From Porifericola rhodea (GTDB lineage Bacteria > Bacteroidota > Bacteroidia > Cytophagales > Cyclobacteriaceae), in assembly GCF_030506305.1 (NCBI RefSeq), contig NZ_CP119421.1:4914501-4978500 (forward strand): a stretch of 64,000 nucleotides of DNA, read 5' to 3'. The notes under the pieces are model-generated. The model searched no databases. It saw only the letters and a list, made by a program, of their open reading frames with translations, and was not told the DNA's origin. Numbering within the stretch: the stretch's first letter is position 1; each line of letters begins with the position of its first letter. The position numbers and the translations under genes were made by a program. Shown here piece by piece: positions 8,771 through 17,713 of the stretch.

Positions 8771-10837
8771 ATGTCCGTGACACAACCAAAAAGATATACC
8801 ATAACTGCAGCTCTACCTTATGCCAACGGTCCACTACACCTGGGTCATATAGCAGGAGCCTACTTACCCGCAGATATCTATGTACGATACCTACGCCTGA
8901 TAGGTAAAGATGTAGCCTTTATAGGAGGTAGTGATGAGCATGGTGTGGCCATTACGCTAAGAGCAAAAAAAGAGGGAATATCTCCCCAACAGATTATAGA
9001 TAAATACCACTATCTTAACAAAGAGACTTTTGAAAAATTCGGAATCTCTTTTGATATGTACCACCGCACCTCAGAAAAAGTGCACCATGAAACCTCTCAG
9101 GAGTTTTTTACTTCATTGTACAATAAAGGTGAGTTCATTGAAAAGCAAAGTGAGCAGTTTTACGATGAAGAGTACGATCAATTTCTTGCAGACCGCTACA
9201 TTGTAGGCACCTGCCCTATTTGCAAGTTTGAAAACGCCTATGGTGACCAGTGCGAAAATTGTGGCTCTTCACTCAATCCTACTGATCTGATCAACCCGAA
9301 GTCTACCCTCAGTGGAAAAACTCCAATTATTAAGGAAACCAAACACTGGTATCTGCCACTAGACAAATACCAACCCTGGTTAGAAGAGTGGTTACTTAAA
9401 GGAAAAAAAGGTCAGTGGAAATCTAACGTATATGGGCAATGTAGTGCCTGGCTACAGGCTGGCTTGCAGCCAAGAGCGATGACTCGTGACTTGGATTGGG
9501 GTGTTGATGTACCCCTGCCAAATACAGAAGGCAAAAAACTTTATGTATGGCTGGATGCGCCTATCGGTTATATTTCTTCTACCAAACAATGGGCCGAAGA
9601 TCATAACAAAGACTGGGAACTATACTGGAAAAAACAGCCTAATGAAAAAGATAACAGCAGACTTATTCACTTTATTGGTAAAGACAATATTGTTTTTCAC
9701 TGCATTATTTTTCCTTCTATTCTTCATGCGAACGGAGAGTATATTTTACCAGAAAATGTACCTGCCAATGAGTTTTTAAACCTGGAAGGCAAAAAAATCT
9801 CTACCAGTAGAAACTGGGCAGTATGGTTACATGAATATTTGGAAGACTTTCCTGGCAAACAGGACATTTTACGCTACGTGCTCTGCAGCATACTTCCGGA
9901 GACAAAAGACAGTGAGTTTACCTGGAAAGACTTTCAGGCAAAAAACAATAATGAGCTGGTAGCTATATACGGCAACTTTATTAACCGCACTATGGTGCTT
10001 ACGCACAAGTATTTCCAGGGAATTGTGCCAGAAGCAGGAGATTTTCTGGAGATTGATAATGATGCACTGGATAAAATCAAAACCCTTGCAAAACAAATTT
10101 CTGAGGCTATTGATAATTTTCGTTTTAGAGAAGCTAATGCCCTAATGATGGATCTGGCACGCACCGGAAACAAATACCTCGCAGATACTGAGCCCTGGAA
10201 GGTAATAAAAGAAGATGAAGAGAGAGTAAAAACCATTCTTAATGTAGCTTTACAAATTGCGACTGCTCTGTCCATAATTTCTGAGCCTTTTCTCCCATTT
10301 ACCTCATCTAAGCTGAGAGAAATGTTGAATATAGAAGCAATCGCCTGGCAAAATGCTACCGACCACATTTTACTAGAGTCAGGCCATCAGTTAAATGCTT
10401 CAGCTTTACTGTTTGATAAAATTGAAGATGATACTGTAGAGCAACAAATACAAAAGCTATTAGATGCCCGTAATGAAGGAGCGGAAGAGCATAAAGCTAC
10501 TCCTGCTAAGGATGAAATTACTTTTCCTGACTTTGAAAAAATTGATATCCGAGTAGCTACCATACTTGAAGCGGAAAAAGTAAAGAAATCTAAAAAACTA
10601 CTCAAGCTCAAGGTAGATACCGGAATAGATCAACGCACTGTGCTTAGCGGAATTGCTCAATACTATAAGTCTGAAGATATAGTGGGTAAACAGGTATGTA
10701 TCCTGGTAAATTTAGCTCCTCGTAAAATGATGGGAACTGAATCTCAGGGTATGATACTAATGGCTGAAGACCACGATGGTAAGCTCTCTTTCGTAAGACC
10801 TGAAGATGCCGTTAAAAATGGTAGCCAGATTAGCTAG
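8771..10837 (+). CDS. metG: Methionyl-tRNA synthetase with C-terminal tRNA-binding domain
   Basis: This 688-residue class I synthetase charges tRNA-Met in the cytosol. The HIGH-type motif is HLGHI (23-27). A zinc knuckle with CPIC and CENC pairs lies at about 144-160, and the KMSKS-loop equivalent is KKISTS in [15 protein letters not shown] (about 340). The alpha-helical anticodon-binding domain follows. The last about 110 residues (from [18 protein letters not shown]) form an EMAPII/Trbp111-like tRNA-binding domain, as in full-length bacterial MetG. The start at ATG 8771 directly gives the [19 protein letters not shown] family N-terminus. It converges on pth with only 9 bases between the genes, and a shared hairpin spans both stop codons. 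Confidence 0.97.
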   Translation: MSVTQPKRYTITAALPYANGPLHLGHIAGAYLPADIYVRYLRLIGKDVAFIGGSDEHGVAITLRAKKEGISPQQIIDKYHYLNKETFEKFGISFDMYHRTSEKVHHETSQEFFTSLYNKGEFIEKQSEQFYDEEYDQFLADRYIVGTCPICKFENAYGDQCENCGSSLNPTDLINPKSTLSGKTPIIKETKHWYLPLDKYQPWLEEWLLKGKKGQWKSNVYGQCSAWLQAGLQPRAMTRDLDWGVDVPLPNTEGKKLYVWLDAPIGYISSTKQWAEDHNKDWELYWKKQPNEKDNSRLIHFIGKDNIVFHCIIFPSILHANGEYILPENVPANEFLNLEGKKISTSRNWAVWLHEYLEDFPGKQDILRYVLCSILPETKDSEFTWKDFQAKNNNELVAIYGNFINRTMVLTHKYFQGIVPEAGDFLEIDNDALDKIKTLAKQISEAIDNFRFREANALMMDLARTGNKYLADTEPWKVIKEDEERVKTILNVALQIATALSIISEPFLPFTSSKLREMLNIEAIAWQNATDHILLESGHQLNASALLFDKIEDDTVEQQIQKLLDARNEGAEEHKATPAKDEITFPDFEKIDIRVATILEAEKVKKSKKLLKLKVDTGIDQRTVLSGIAQYYKSEDIVGKQVCILVNLAPRKMMGTESQGMILMAEDHDGKLSFVRPEDAVKNGSQIS

Positions 10838-10852
10838 GCTATTAACCTAGCT
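10832..10852. terminator. Shared hairpin between metG and pth
   Basis: AGCTAGG (10832-10838) pairs with CCTAGCT (10846-10852) across a 7-base loop. The metG stop TAG lies in the left arm and the pth stop in the right arm. No strong T tract follows on either side, so it may work as a bidirectional pause or 3'-end stabiliser rather than a classic terminator. Confidence 0.5.
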
Positions 10853-11407
10853 ATTATACTGGCTCATGGTTCTGCTAATGCCAATTGTACAGAAAGATAA
10901 TATCATTTCCCCTGCCCTGTCCATAAGATGGGGCAGTTCATCTAACTCTTCCTGAGGAAAGTTGCCCAGTACATAGTCTACCTGCTGTCCTTTGTGGAAG
11001 TCATTTCCAACGCCAAATTTCAGTCTCGGATACTTGGCACTTCCTAAGTTCGCTTCTATATCTTTTAGCCCATTATGGCCGGCACTAGAGCCTTTGCCTC
11101 TCATTCTCAGCGTACCAAATGGCAAAGCGATATCGTCTGTAATGATTAACAGATTCTCAGCTGTTATTTTGTGCTGCTGAAGCCAGTAATTTACAGCTTT
11201 GCCACTACGGTTCATATATGTGTTTGGCTTCAGCAGATGAATACTTCTTCCTTTGTATTTCACCAAGGATACTTCGCCTAATCTAGCTGTCTTAAAAACC
11301 GTATTTTGCTGATCTGCCAAACGGTCTAAGGTCAGAAAACCAATGTTATGTCTGGTAAGTTCGTATTCCGGGCCGGGGTTACCCAAGCCTACAATCAGAT
11401 ACTTCAT
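10847..11407 (-). CDS. pth: Peptidyl-tRNA hydrolase
   Basis: The enzyme releases peptides from prematurely dissociated peptidyl-tRNA and is essential in most bacteria. From Met at 11407 the protein is 186 residues, beginning MKYLIVGLGNPGPEYELTRHN, the diagnostic N-terminus with the substrate-binding Asn and the catalytic His of TRHN. PNTYMNRSGKAV (about 61-72), DDIALPFGTLR and GKGSSAGHNGLKDIE are the other family motifs, and all are intact. A longer reading frame to 11422 would place five extra codons in the tail of the terminator after rplY, so the shorter start is chosen. It is the last gene of the prs-rplY-pth row but follows a terminator, so it may have its own promoter or depend on read-through. 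Confidence 0.95.
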   Translation of the reverse strand: MKYLIVGLGNPGPEYELTRHNIGFLTLDRLADQQNTVFKTARLGEVSLVKYKGRSIHLLKPNTYMNRSGKAVNYWLQQHKITAENLLIITDDIALPFGTLRMRGKGSSAGHNGLKDIEANLGSAKYPRLKFGVGNDFHKGQQVDYVLGNFPQEELDELPHLMDRAGEMILSFCTIGISRTMSQYNS

Positions 11408-11420
11408 AGTCAGTCTTATC

Positions 11421-11455
11421 AAAAAAAATCCTGTCCAATACTAATGAACAGGATT
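11421..11455 (-). terminator. Intrinsic terminator between rplY and pth
   Basis: On the minus strand AATCCTGT (11455-11448) pairs with ACAGGATT (11434-11427) around a 13-base loop, followed directly by eight T residues. It sits between the rplY stop at 11485 and the pth start at 11407 and would limit transcription into pth. Confidence 0.75.
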
Positions 11456-11484
11456 AATTTAACATCTCAATAATATGAATGTTT

Positions 11485-12090
11485 TTATTCAGTTTCTCCT
11501 TCCTCTTCTTCTTCTCCTTCTTCAGCATCCTGAGCCTTACCTCTAAGTGCACGAGGAATCTCAATTACTGCAATTGAAACTGCCGGGCTATCAAGAATTT
11601 CAAAATTCTCAGGCTTAACGTCTGCAACTTTAATTGCTTTACCAAAGTCTAGTCCTGATACATTTACATTAATATGCTCAGGCATATCTTTAGGAAGAGC
11701 TTTTAGTCTTAAGGCTCTTCTCTTAAACATTAATGTACCACCTTTAGCAACACCGGGAGCTGTACCCTCCAAGTGAAGAGGAATATCCATTTTAACAGGT
11801 TTGTTATCATGCAGTTGTAAGAAGTCAGCATGTAGTATAACTTCATTTACTGGATGGAACTGGATATCTTGAAGAATACATTTGAAATGCTCACCTTCTA
11901 TGTTAAGATCCACCATGTGTGCTTCTGGAGTGTACACTAAAGGGCGGAAAAGAATCATGGGAGCATAAAAATGAACCTGCTCATCGCCACCATAAATAAC
12001 GCAAGGTACGTTACCTTCTGCACGAAGACGCTGAGACTCTTTTTTGCCGAGATTTGCTCTTTTATACCCTATAATCTCTACAGTTTTCAT
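11485..12090 (-). CDS. rplY: 50S ribosomal protein L25, general-stress (CTC) form
   Basis: The 201-residue protein binds 5S rRNA in the large ribosomal subunit. It has the N-terminal L25 domain (about 1-93: KRANLGKKESQRLRAEG, VPCVIYGG, the ILQDIQFHPVNEVILHADF strand) and the C-terminal TL5/CTC beta domain (about 95-185: HLEGTAPGVAKGG, DMPEHINVNVSGLDFG), so it is the long CTC type rather than the short E. coli form. The end is an acidic tail of Glu and Gly (about 186-201), usual in Bacteroidota. It lies 22 bases after prs, an arrangement conserved in many bacteria, and ends before a strong terminator. Confidence 0.95.
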   Translation of the reverse strand: MKTVEIIGYKRANLGKKESQRLRAEGNVPCVIYGGDEQVHFYAPMILFRPLVYTPEAHMVDLNIEGEHFKCILQDIQFHPVNEVILHADFLQLHDNKPVKMDIPLHLEGTAPGVAKGGTLMFKRRALRLKALPKDMPEHINVNVSGLDFGKAIKVADVKPENFEILDSPAVSIAVIEIPRALRGKAQDAEEGEEEEEGETE

Positions 12091-12112
12091 AATAGTTATA
12101 TGTTATGTGATA

Positions 12113-13054
12113 TTAAAATCTTGCTTTGCTGATAAACAAAGGGCTAATAGACTCATGTTTATGAATCTTAGTAATACCCCCGGCAAACAGTTCAGCTACT
12201 GTAAGCACTTTAATTTTTGAGCACTCCTTCTTAAGCGGAATAGTATCGGTAACCACCAACTCATCTAACTGAGAGTTCTCAATATTATCGTAAGCATTGC
12301 CTGATAAGACAGCATGCGTACTTATTGCTCTTACTGAGCGAGCTCCTTTTTCCTTTATTATTGCAGCAGCCTTACACAAAGTACCAGCTGTATCTACCAG
12401 GTCATCTACTAAAACGACATCTTTCCCTTCCACATCTCCAATCACCTGCATGCTCTCTACCTGATTTGAACGCTTACGTTGTTTGTCACAAACAACCATA
12501 TCCGTCTGAAAGTACTGGGCAAAGTTTCTGGTTCTCTTTACACCACCAACATCGGGCGAAGCAAATACCAAATTATCCGTAGGTAGCTGGCTCAGATAAG
12601 GAACAAAGATGATACTTCCGCTAAAGTGATCTACCGGAAAATCAAAAAAACCTTGTATCTGACCTGCATGTAGATCACAAGTCATTAATCTATCAGCTCC
12701 AGCCGCAGAAAGCAGGTTTGCAATCAACTTTGCACCAATAGCCACTCTGGGCTTATCTTTTCTATCCTGACGTGCATAACCAAAATAAGGAACTACGGCA
12801 GTTACATATTTAGCACTTGCCCTTCGTGCTGCATCAATAAGCAGTAAAAGTTCCATTAAGTTATCAGAAGGGGCAAAAGTAGACTGAATCAGGAAGACAT
12901 CGCAGCCTCTAACGGACTCTGTATAGTGAGGAGAAATTTCTCCGTCGCTAAACTCTTCAATTGATACTTCACCTAGCGGCTTACCATAATGATTCGCAAT
13001 TTTTTCTGCCAAATAACGGGTAGCTCCACCAGAAAATATTTTGACTGTAGCCAT
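12113..13054 (-). CDS. prs: Ribose-phosphate pyrophosphokinase (PRPP synthetase)
   Basis: This 313-residue cytosolic enzyme makes 5-phosphoribosyl-1-pyrophosphate from ribose-5-phosphate and ATP, feeding purine, pyrimidine, histidine and tryptophan synthesis. Class I features are present: FSDGEISPHYTESVRGCDVF near the N-terminus, the YARQDRKDKPR flexible loop (about 94-104) with the catalytic region, TCDLHAGQIQGFFD (about 124-137), and the PRPP-binding loop VVLVDDLVDTAGTLCKAA (about 214-231). Length is typical. It is followed by rplY at a 22-base gap and preceded by tRNA-Gln on the same strand. A hairpin with a T-rich tail just upstream (13084-13118) probably ends the tRNA transcript. Confidence 0.96.
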   Translation of the reverse strand: MATVKIFSGGATRYLAEKIANHYGKPLGEVSIEEFSDGEISPHYTESVRGCDVFLIQSTFAPSDNLMELLLLIDAARRASAKYVTAVVPYFGYARQDRKDKPRVAIGAKLIANLLSAAGADRLMTCDLHAGQIQGFFDFPVDHFSGSIIFVPYLSQLPTDNLVFASPDVGGVKRTRNFAQYFQTDMVVCDKQRKRSNQVESMQVIGDVEGKDVVLVDDLVDTAGTLCKAAAIIKEKGARSVRAISTHAVLSGNAYDNIENSQLDELVVTDTIPLKKECSKIKVLTVAELFAGGITKIHKHESISPLFISKARF

Positions 13055-13083
13055 AAAAGTGAAGGTCAGGAGGTTTATTAAAA

Positions 13084-13118
13084 ACTAATCCCAGTTCGCA
13101 AATTGCAAACCGGGATTA
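13084..13118 (-). terminator. Putative terminator after tRNA-Gln
   Basis: On the minus strand TAATCCC (13118-13112 read in reverse) pairs with GGGATTA (13092-13086), extended by a GTT/AAC helix after one mismatch, and is followed by GTTTTTAATAA. It lies between the tRNA 3' end and the prs start. Confidence 0.55.
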
Positions 13119-13125
13119 AGTTGTG

Positions 13126-13196
13126 TTGTCCGGCAAGGACTCGAACCCTGAATAACAGGACCAAAACCTGCTGTGTTACCATTACACCACCGGACA
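13126..13196 (-). tRNA. tRNA-Gln (anticodon TTG)
   Basis: Reading the minus strand from 13196, the acceptor TGTCCGG pairs with CCGGACA. The D arm is GTGT-AATGGTA-ACAC, and the anticodon stem GCAGG/CCTGT encloses the loop TTTTGGT, giving anticodon TTG for CAA (and CAG) codons. The T arm CAGGG-TTCGAGT-CCTTG closes the cloverleaf. The gene is 71 bases without CCA, which is not encoded. It stands immediately upstream of prs, on the same strand, with its own promoter and a probable terminator. Confidence 0.95.
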
Positions 13197-13637
13197 TCGT
13201 TTTTGTTTTTGGAGTCACAAAGGTAGTAAGCCTTTTAATATTGTCAAATAGCGAACAGATTTTTTTTCAAAAAAATTACTTTTCATCAATTAGAGCTTAC
13301 TACTATATATATGCATCAATATTTAATGGTTTTAATTGATAAGAAGCCCCTTTAGTAAATTAAAGAAGTCAACTATATATCTATAGAAATCAAATTACTT
13401 AAACAATGTATATCAGTTTATCGTGTGGCATACATGTTGTCTTACATAATACGAGCAAAAAATTACTTTTTTATTCAGGACCTTATTTTTTAAATGAAAT
13501 GCATTTCTTTGAGCTTCAATATTATTTTATATAAATATTAGTGTAAAAAATATTAAATTATCTTTTATATAACGCTAAACAGTGATATATTTACAGCAAA
13601 TATTACATATGTGCAATATTTCTAATGAATAACACAA
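13197..13637. other. AT-rich intergenic region upstream of exopolysaccharide genes
   Basis: The 441 bases hold the tRNA-Gln promoter at one end and the leader of the exopolysaccharide genes at the other. From about 13250 to 13630 the sequence is markedly AT-rich, with runs such as TTATATAAATATTAG. A TATATTTA at 13586-13593 loosely resembles a -7 element for the plus-strand operon but lacks a spaced TTG. I see no ORF, RNA or repeat that I can support. Confidence 0.5.
13218..13247 (-). promoter_or_regulatory. Bacteroidota-type promoter for tRNA-Gln
   Basis: On the minus strand, TTG (13247-13245) is separated by exactly 19 bases from TACCTTTG (13225-13218), matching the Bacteroidota consensus TTG-N19-TAnnTTTG. 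The start of transcription would fall about 15 bases before the tRNA 5' end at 13196. Confidence 0.75.
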
Positions 13638-15041
13638 ATGACAACCTTTGATATTATAAAAAAGAGTCATTACTCAAAATCAATGATTTTACTGCTTTTG
13701 CTCATTGATACTCTTGTTTTGATAGTATCATTCTTCATTGCGCATAAAATTTTTCAGGGCACTCCTATCCAGTACTCAGAAAAAAGCTTATTGGTCATAT
13801 TTCTACTTTCGTGGGTGGTTGCTGCGCTTTTTAGAAACATCTATCATATTGATAAACTAAACAAGCTTATCAGAATTGCGATATCTATTTTTGTGAGCTT
13901 AATGATAAGCTTTATCATCACCAGTATTTACTCTTATTGGCTTAGCAATGAGACCGGCAATCATTTTTTTATCCTTAATGTCTATGCATTTAGTTTCATA
14001 GCTCTGTTCGTAGTGCGTTTTATAGAACTAAAAATGTATAGGTTTCTGCGGGCCTTAAAAAACAACCGCAAAAATGTTGTTGTAGTTGGCTATACACCTG
14101 CTGGCAAAAGGCTTCAACAATACTTTACCGATAGTGAAGCAGGAGATTACAACTTTCTTGGCTTTTTTGATGATGAGGAAATTTCATCGGACAACACCCT
14201 TAAGTTGGGAGAATTAAAAGACGTTCAACGGTTTTGCGTGAGAGAGAATGTAGATGAGATTTACTATGCACTACCAAATCACGCCTCTCTGGTAAATAGA
14301 CTGACAAAGTTTGCGGATGAACACTACATACACTTTGGGCTGGTACAGGATATTGGAGGTCTATCTAATAAAAAAATAGACACTCACCTTTATGATGATG
14401 GTCGTATTCCTATAGTTACTCCAAGAAGAGATCCTTTACGTTTTTTCTTTAATCAACAGGTAAAACGTGTTTTTGACATTTGCTTTTCTTCATTTGTCAT
14501 CTTTTGTCTTTTTCCTTTCATCGTTCCTGTTATTGCTCTGATTATTAAAATAGACTCAAAAGGACCTGTGTTCTTCAAACAATTGAGATCAGGGAAAAAC
14601 GGCAAGCCTTTTTGGTGCTATAAATTTCGCACTATGACGGTAAACCAGGATGCGGATAGCAAACAGGCTACTAAAAATGACGCGAGAATTACGAAGGTGG
14701 GTAAAATTCTTAGGAAGACCAGCGTAGATGAGCTTCCCCAGTTTTACAATGTACTGATTGGCGATATGTCGGTTGTTGGGCCAAGACCTCATATGCTTAA
14801 ACATACTGAAGAGTACTCAGCCATAATAAACAATTTTAATGTGCGGCACTTTATTCATTCCGGAATTACAGGCTACGCACAGGTAAATGGGTATAGAGGC
14901 GAAACCAAAGACAATCGTCAAATGGAACAAAGAGTCATATATGACAACTGGTATCTGGAAAACTGGAGCTTAACTCTGGATATTAAAATAATAATCAAGA
15001 CTGTTTTGAACGCTTTTAAAGGCGAGAAAAACGCATATTAA
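13638..15041 (+). CDS. Polyprenyl glycosylphosphotransferase (exopolysaccharide priming sugar transferase)
   Basis: The 467-residue protein is of the WcaJ/ExoY-like type that transfers a sugar-1-phosphate to undecaprenyl phosphate, starting exopolysaccharide repeat-unit synthesis at the inner membrane. Four membrane helices fill about 15-130, followed by a Rossmann-like region (VVVVGYTPAGKRLQQYF, about 149-165). A further membrane helix at about 283-305 leads into the catalytic bacterial sugar transferase domain with GPVFFKQLRSGKNGKPFWCYKFRTM, KVGKILRKTSVDELPQ and MSVVGPRPHM. All conserved motifs are intact. It is the first gene of a three-gene unit with a nucleotide-sugar dehydrogenase and a glycosyltransferase. 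The sugar specificity (glucose or galactose) cannot be read. Confidence 0.9.
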   Translation: MTTFDIIKKSHYSKSMILLLLLIDTLVLIVSFFIAHKIFQGTPIQYSEKSLLVIFLLSWVVAALFRNIYHIDKLNKLIRIAISIFVSLMISFIITSIYSYWLSNETGNHFFILNVYAFSFIALFVVRFIELKMYRFLRALKNNRKNVVVVGYTPAGKRLQQYFTDSEAGDYNFLGFFDDEEISSDNTLKLGELKDVQRFCVRENVDEIYYALPNHASLVNRLTKFADEHYIHFGLVQDIGGLSNKKIDTHLYDDGRIPIVTPRRDPLRFFFNQQVKRVFDICFSSFVIFCLFPFIVPVIALIIKIDSKGPVFFKQLRSGKNGKPFWCYKFRTMTVNQDADSKQATKNDARITKVGKILRKTSVDELPQFYNVLIGDMSVVGPRPHMLKHTEEYSAIINNFNVRHFIHSGITGYAQVNGYRGETKDNRQMEQRVIYDNWYLENWSLTLDIKIIIKTVLNAFKGEKNAY

Positions 15042-15071
15042 AATACGAATCAGCTAATATTTATTCTAAAA

Positions 15072-16385
15072 ATGATGAAAATAAGTGTATTTGGACTAGG
15101 ATACGTAGGCGCAGTTTCTTGTGCATGCTTTGCCAAACTAGGTAATCAGGTAATTGGTGTAGACGTAAGCGAGCTTAAAATTAACTTAATTAATAGCGGA
15201 AAGTCTCCTATTGTTGAAAAAGACCTTGATGAGTATATAGAAGAGGGGATTAACAAAGGCGCAATTTCGGCTACCAATGATGTAGAGAAAGCAGTGCACA
15301 ACTCCGATATTTCTATCGTCTGTGTAGGCACCCCTAGCCAAATTAATGGCAATATAGATTTAACTTATATATATAGGGTTTGTAGCGAAATTGCTGAGGC
15401 CATCAAGACTAAAGATGGATTTCACACTGTCGTTATCCGTAGTACGGTTGTTCCTGGTACAATACAGCAATGTGTAAACATTATTGAGGACGTATCTGGT
15501 AAAAAGCACGATGTAGACTTTGGAGTAGCTTCAAACCCCGAGTTTTTGAGAGAAAGTACGGCTATTGAAGACTTCTGGCATCCACCTTATACAGTAATAG
15601 GTACCCTTTGCCAAAAGAGTGAAAAGCAGTTAACAGAACTATATAGCAGCATTGAAGCCCCCATCTTTACACTAAAGCCAGAGGAGTCTGAAATGATTAA
15701 GTATGCTAACAATAATTTCCATGCGGTAAAAGTAACTTTTGCGAACGAAATTGGAAACATTTGTAAAGAGTTGGGGGTAGATGGACAAAAAGTAATGGAA
15801 GTAGTATCTAGCGATGATAAACTTAATTTATCTCCATACTACATGAAGCCAGGCTTTGCGTTCGGAGGTTCTTGCTTGCCTAAAGATGTACGTGGGCTCA
15901 ATTATAGAGCAAAAACCTTAGATCTTAAAACTCCTCTACTTAGTAGCTTGATGAATAGCAATAGCTATCAGGTGGAAAGAGGTTTGCAAATGATATACAA
16001 GACTGGCAAACGTAAGATTGGCTTTCTGGGATTTGCCTTTAAAGCAGGTACTGATGACTTAAGAGAAAGCCCTATTGTTGAAATAATTGAAACCCTTTTA
16101 GGAAAAGGATACGATCTTTCTTTATACGATAGTAATATTTTACTTTCACGCCTGATGGGTAAAAACAAAGATTACTTAACCGGTCATATTCCTCACATCA
16201 ATAGAGTACTTAAAGACTCTGTAGAAAAAGTTGTAGAAGAGTCTGATGTAATTGTGTTTGGTAACAAATCAGAAGAGTTCAAACAGGCACTTGAGACAAT
16301 TCCTGAACACAAAACTATTATTGACCTCGTTAGAATAGATAAATCCAGAACTACAAAAGATAATTATGTTGGAATTTGCTGGTAA
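15072..16385 (+). CDS. UDP-glucose/GDP-mannose family 6-dehydrogenase
   Basis: This 437-residue NAD-dependent enzyme oxidises a nucleotide sugar to its uronic acid. It shows the N-terminal Rossmann motif FGLGYVG (7-13), the central domain with ASNPEFLRESTAIEDF (153-168), and the catalytic cysteine C268 in GFAFGGSCLPKD. The C-terminal binding domain contains GFAFKAGTDDLRESP. The position of the Cys and the SNPEFLREGxA-like segment are close to GDP-mannose 6-dehydrogenase (AlgD), so GDP-mannuronate is a likely product, but UDP-glucose cannot be excluded. The start may be either of two adjacent Met codons. The downstream glycosyltransferase gene overlaps its end by 20 bases. Confidence 0.88.
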   Translation: MMKISVFGLGYVGAVSCACFAKLGNQVIGVDVSELKINLINSGKSPIVEKDLDEYIEEGINKGAISATNDVEKAVHNSDISIVCVGTPSQINGNIDLTYIYRVCSEIAEAIKTKDGFHTVVIRSTVVPGTIQQCVNIIEDVSGKKHDVDFGVASNPEFLRESTAIEDFWHPPYTVIGTLCQKSEKQLTELYSSIEAPIFTLKPEESEMIKYANNNFHAVKVTFANEIGNICKELGVDGQKVMEVVSSDDKLNLSPYYMKPGFAFGGSCLPKDVRGLNYRAKTLDLKTPLLSSLMNSNSYQVERGLQMIYKTGKRKIGFLGFAFKAGTDDLRESPIVEIIETLLGKGYDLSLYDSNILLSRLMGKNKDYLTGHIPHINRVLKDSVEKVVEESDVIVFGNKSEEFKQALETIPEHKTIIDLVRIDKSRTTKDNYVGICW

Positions 16386-17586
16386 ACACGTATTAGTCAT
16401 TATAGAAAATCTTCCTGCTCCTTTTGATAGAAGAGTATGGCAGGAGGCTTGTACCCTAAAAGAAAAAGGTGCAGATGTAAGCATCATCTGCCCTAAAATG
16501 AAGGGGTATACAGAAAGTTATGAACAGATAAATGGCATAGATATTTACCGACACCCTCTCCCACTGGAAGGTAGCGGTGCTATGGGATATTTATTGGAGT
16601 ACAGTACAGCTATTTTTTGGGAGTTAGTTCTTGCCTTTAAGATTTTTTTTAAAAAACGCTTTCATGTAATTCATGGGTGTAATCCACCAGACCTTATCTT
16701 CCTGACAGCACTACCATTTAAGCTGTTTGGTGTTAAATATGTATTTGACCATCATGATATAAATCCTGAGCTATATATAGCCAAGTTTGGAAAAAAAGAT
16801 TTCTTCTACCGCTGTATGTTATGGCTGGAGAGGCTAACTTTTAAAACCGCGGATTATAGCATAGCCACAAATGAGTCTTATAAGCAGATTGCTATTGAAA
16901 GAGGAGAAATGCCTCCACATAAGGTTCAGGTCGTTAGAAGCGGTCCTAGTCTGGAGAGAATAAAACTTACTCCTGGCAATGAAAAATATAAAAAAGGTAG
17001 GACTTACCTTATAGGATACGTAGGCGTAATCGGCGTGCAAGAAGGATTGGACCTACTACTTGAATCAGTTAAATATCTGATCTCTAAAAGACAAGATGTA
17101 CAATTTGCTATAGTTGGTGGTGGTACTTCGCTTGAAGATATTAAGAAAATGGCCACTGAGATGGGAGTTAATGCTTATGTTGACTTTTATGGTCGAGTGA
17201 GTGATGAAAAACTATTGGATGTACTCAACACTTGTGATGTGTGTGTTAATCCTGATAAGCCTACAGAAATGAATAATCTTTCTACAATGAACAAGATTAT
17301 GGAATACATGGCCCTTAAAAAGCCCATTGTTCAGTTTGATCTTAAAGAAGGAAAAGCGTCGGCTCAAGAAGCTTCATTATATGCCAAAAATAACGACACT
17401 GCAGACTTTGCAGAAAAAATTATGTGGCTACTGGATCATGAAAAAGAAAGTGCGGAAATGGCTGAGTACGGTTATAAGAGAGTGATTAACAAGCTCTCAT
17501 GGGATCATGAAAGTACAAAGCTGACAAATTTCTACGCAAAAGTATTAAACGTAAAAATCCCCGAACCAACAAAAGCAGTTAGTTAA
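16366..17586 (+). CDS. Family 4 glycosyltransferase
   Basis: The 406-residue protein is a GT-B fold, retaining glycosyltransferase of family 4, cytosolic or peripheral at the membrane. The N-terminal half has VLVIIENLPAPFDRRVWQEACTL (8-30), a common GT4 donor/acceptor opening, and HGCNPPDLIF (about 102-111). The C-terminal half has the YVGVIGVQEGLDLLLESV sugar-nucleotide domain and a PDKPTEMNNLSTMNKIMEYMALKKPIVQFD segment with the conserved Glu. It would add a residue to the lipid-linked repeat unit begun by the sugar transferase. The start lies inside the dehydrogenase gene (20-base overlap), implying coupling. Donor and linkage are unknown. Confidence 0.88.
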   Translation: MLEFAGKHVLVIIENLPAPFDRRVWQEACTLKEKGADVSIICPKMKGYTESYEQINGIDIYRHPLPLEGSGAMGYLLEYSTAIFWELVLAFKIFFKKRFHVIHGCNPPDLIFLTALPFKLFGVKYVFDHHDINPELYIAKFGKKDFFYRCMLWLERLTFKTADYSIATNESYKQIAIERGEMPPHKVQVVRSGPSLERIKLTPGNEKYKKGRTYLIGYVGVIGVQEGLDLLLESVKYLISKRQDVQFAIVGGGTSLEDIKKMATEMGVNAYVDFYGRVSDEKLLDVLNTCDVCVNPDKPTEMNNLSTMNKIMEYMALKKPIVQFDLKEGKASAQEASLYAKNNDTADFAEKIMWLLDHEKESAEMAEYGYKRVINKLSWDHESTKLTNFYAKVLNVKIPEPTKAVS

Positions 17587-17649
17587 CTTATGTAAAAATT
17601 TACATATAATGTATTGACTATCTGACTTGTTCTGGCAATCGTCAAACAA

Positions 17650-17690
17650 AAACCTGTATTTTGTATTAAAAATACAGGTTTCATTTTTTT
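17650..17690 (+). terminator. Intrinsic terminator after exopolysaccharide genes
   Basis: AACCTGTATT (17651-17660) pairs with AATACAGGTT (17671-17680) around a 10-base loop, followed by TCATTTTTTT. It closes the three-gene unit. Confidence 0.8.
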
Positions 17691-17713
17691 GCTTACCCTA
17701 ATACATATTGGTT

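Noticed and set aside
13103-13339. 78-codon open frame on the plus strand across the tRNA
   Set aside because: It runs antisense through tRNA-Gln and its promoter, with no protein-like composition.
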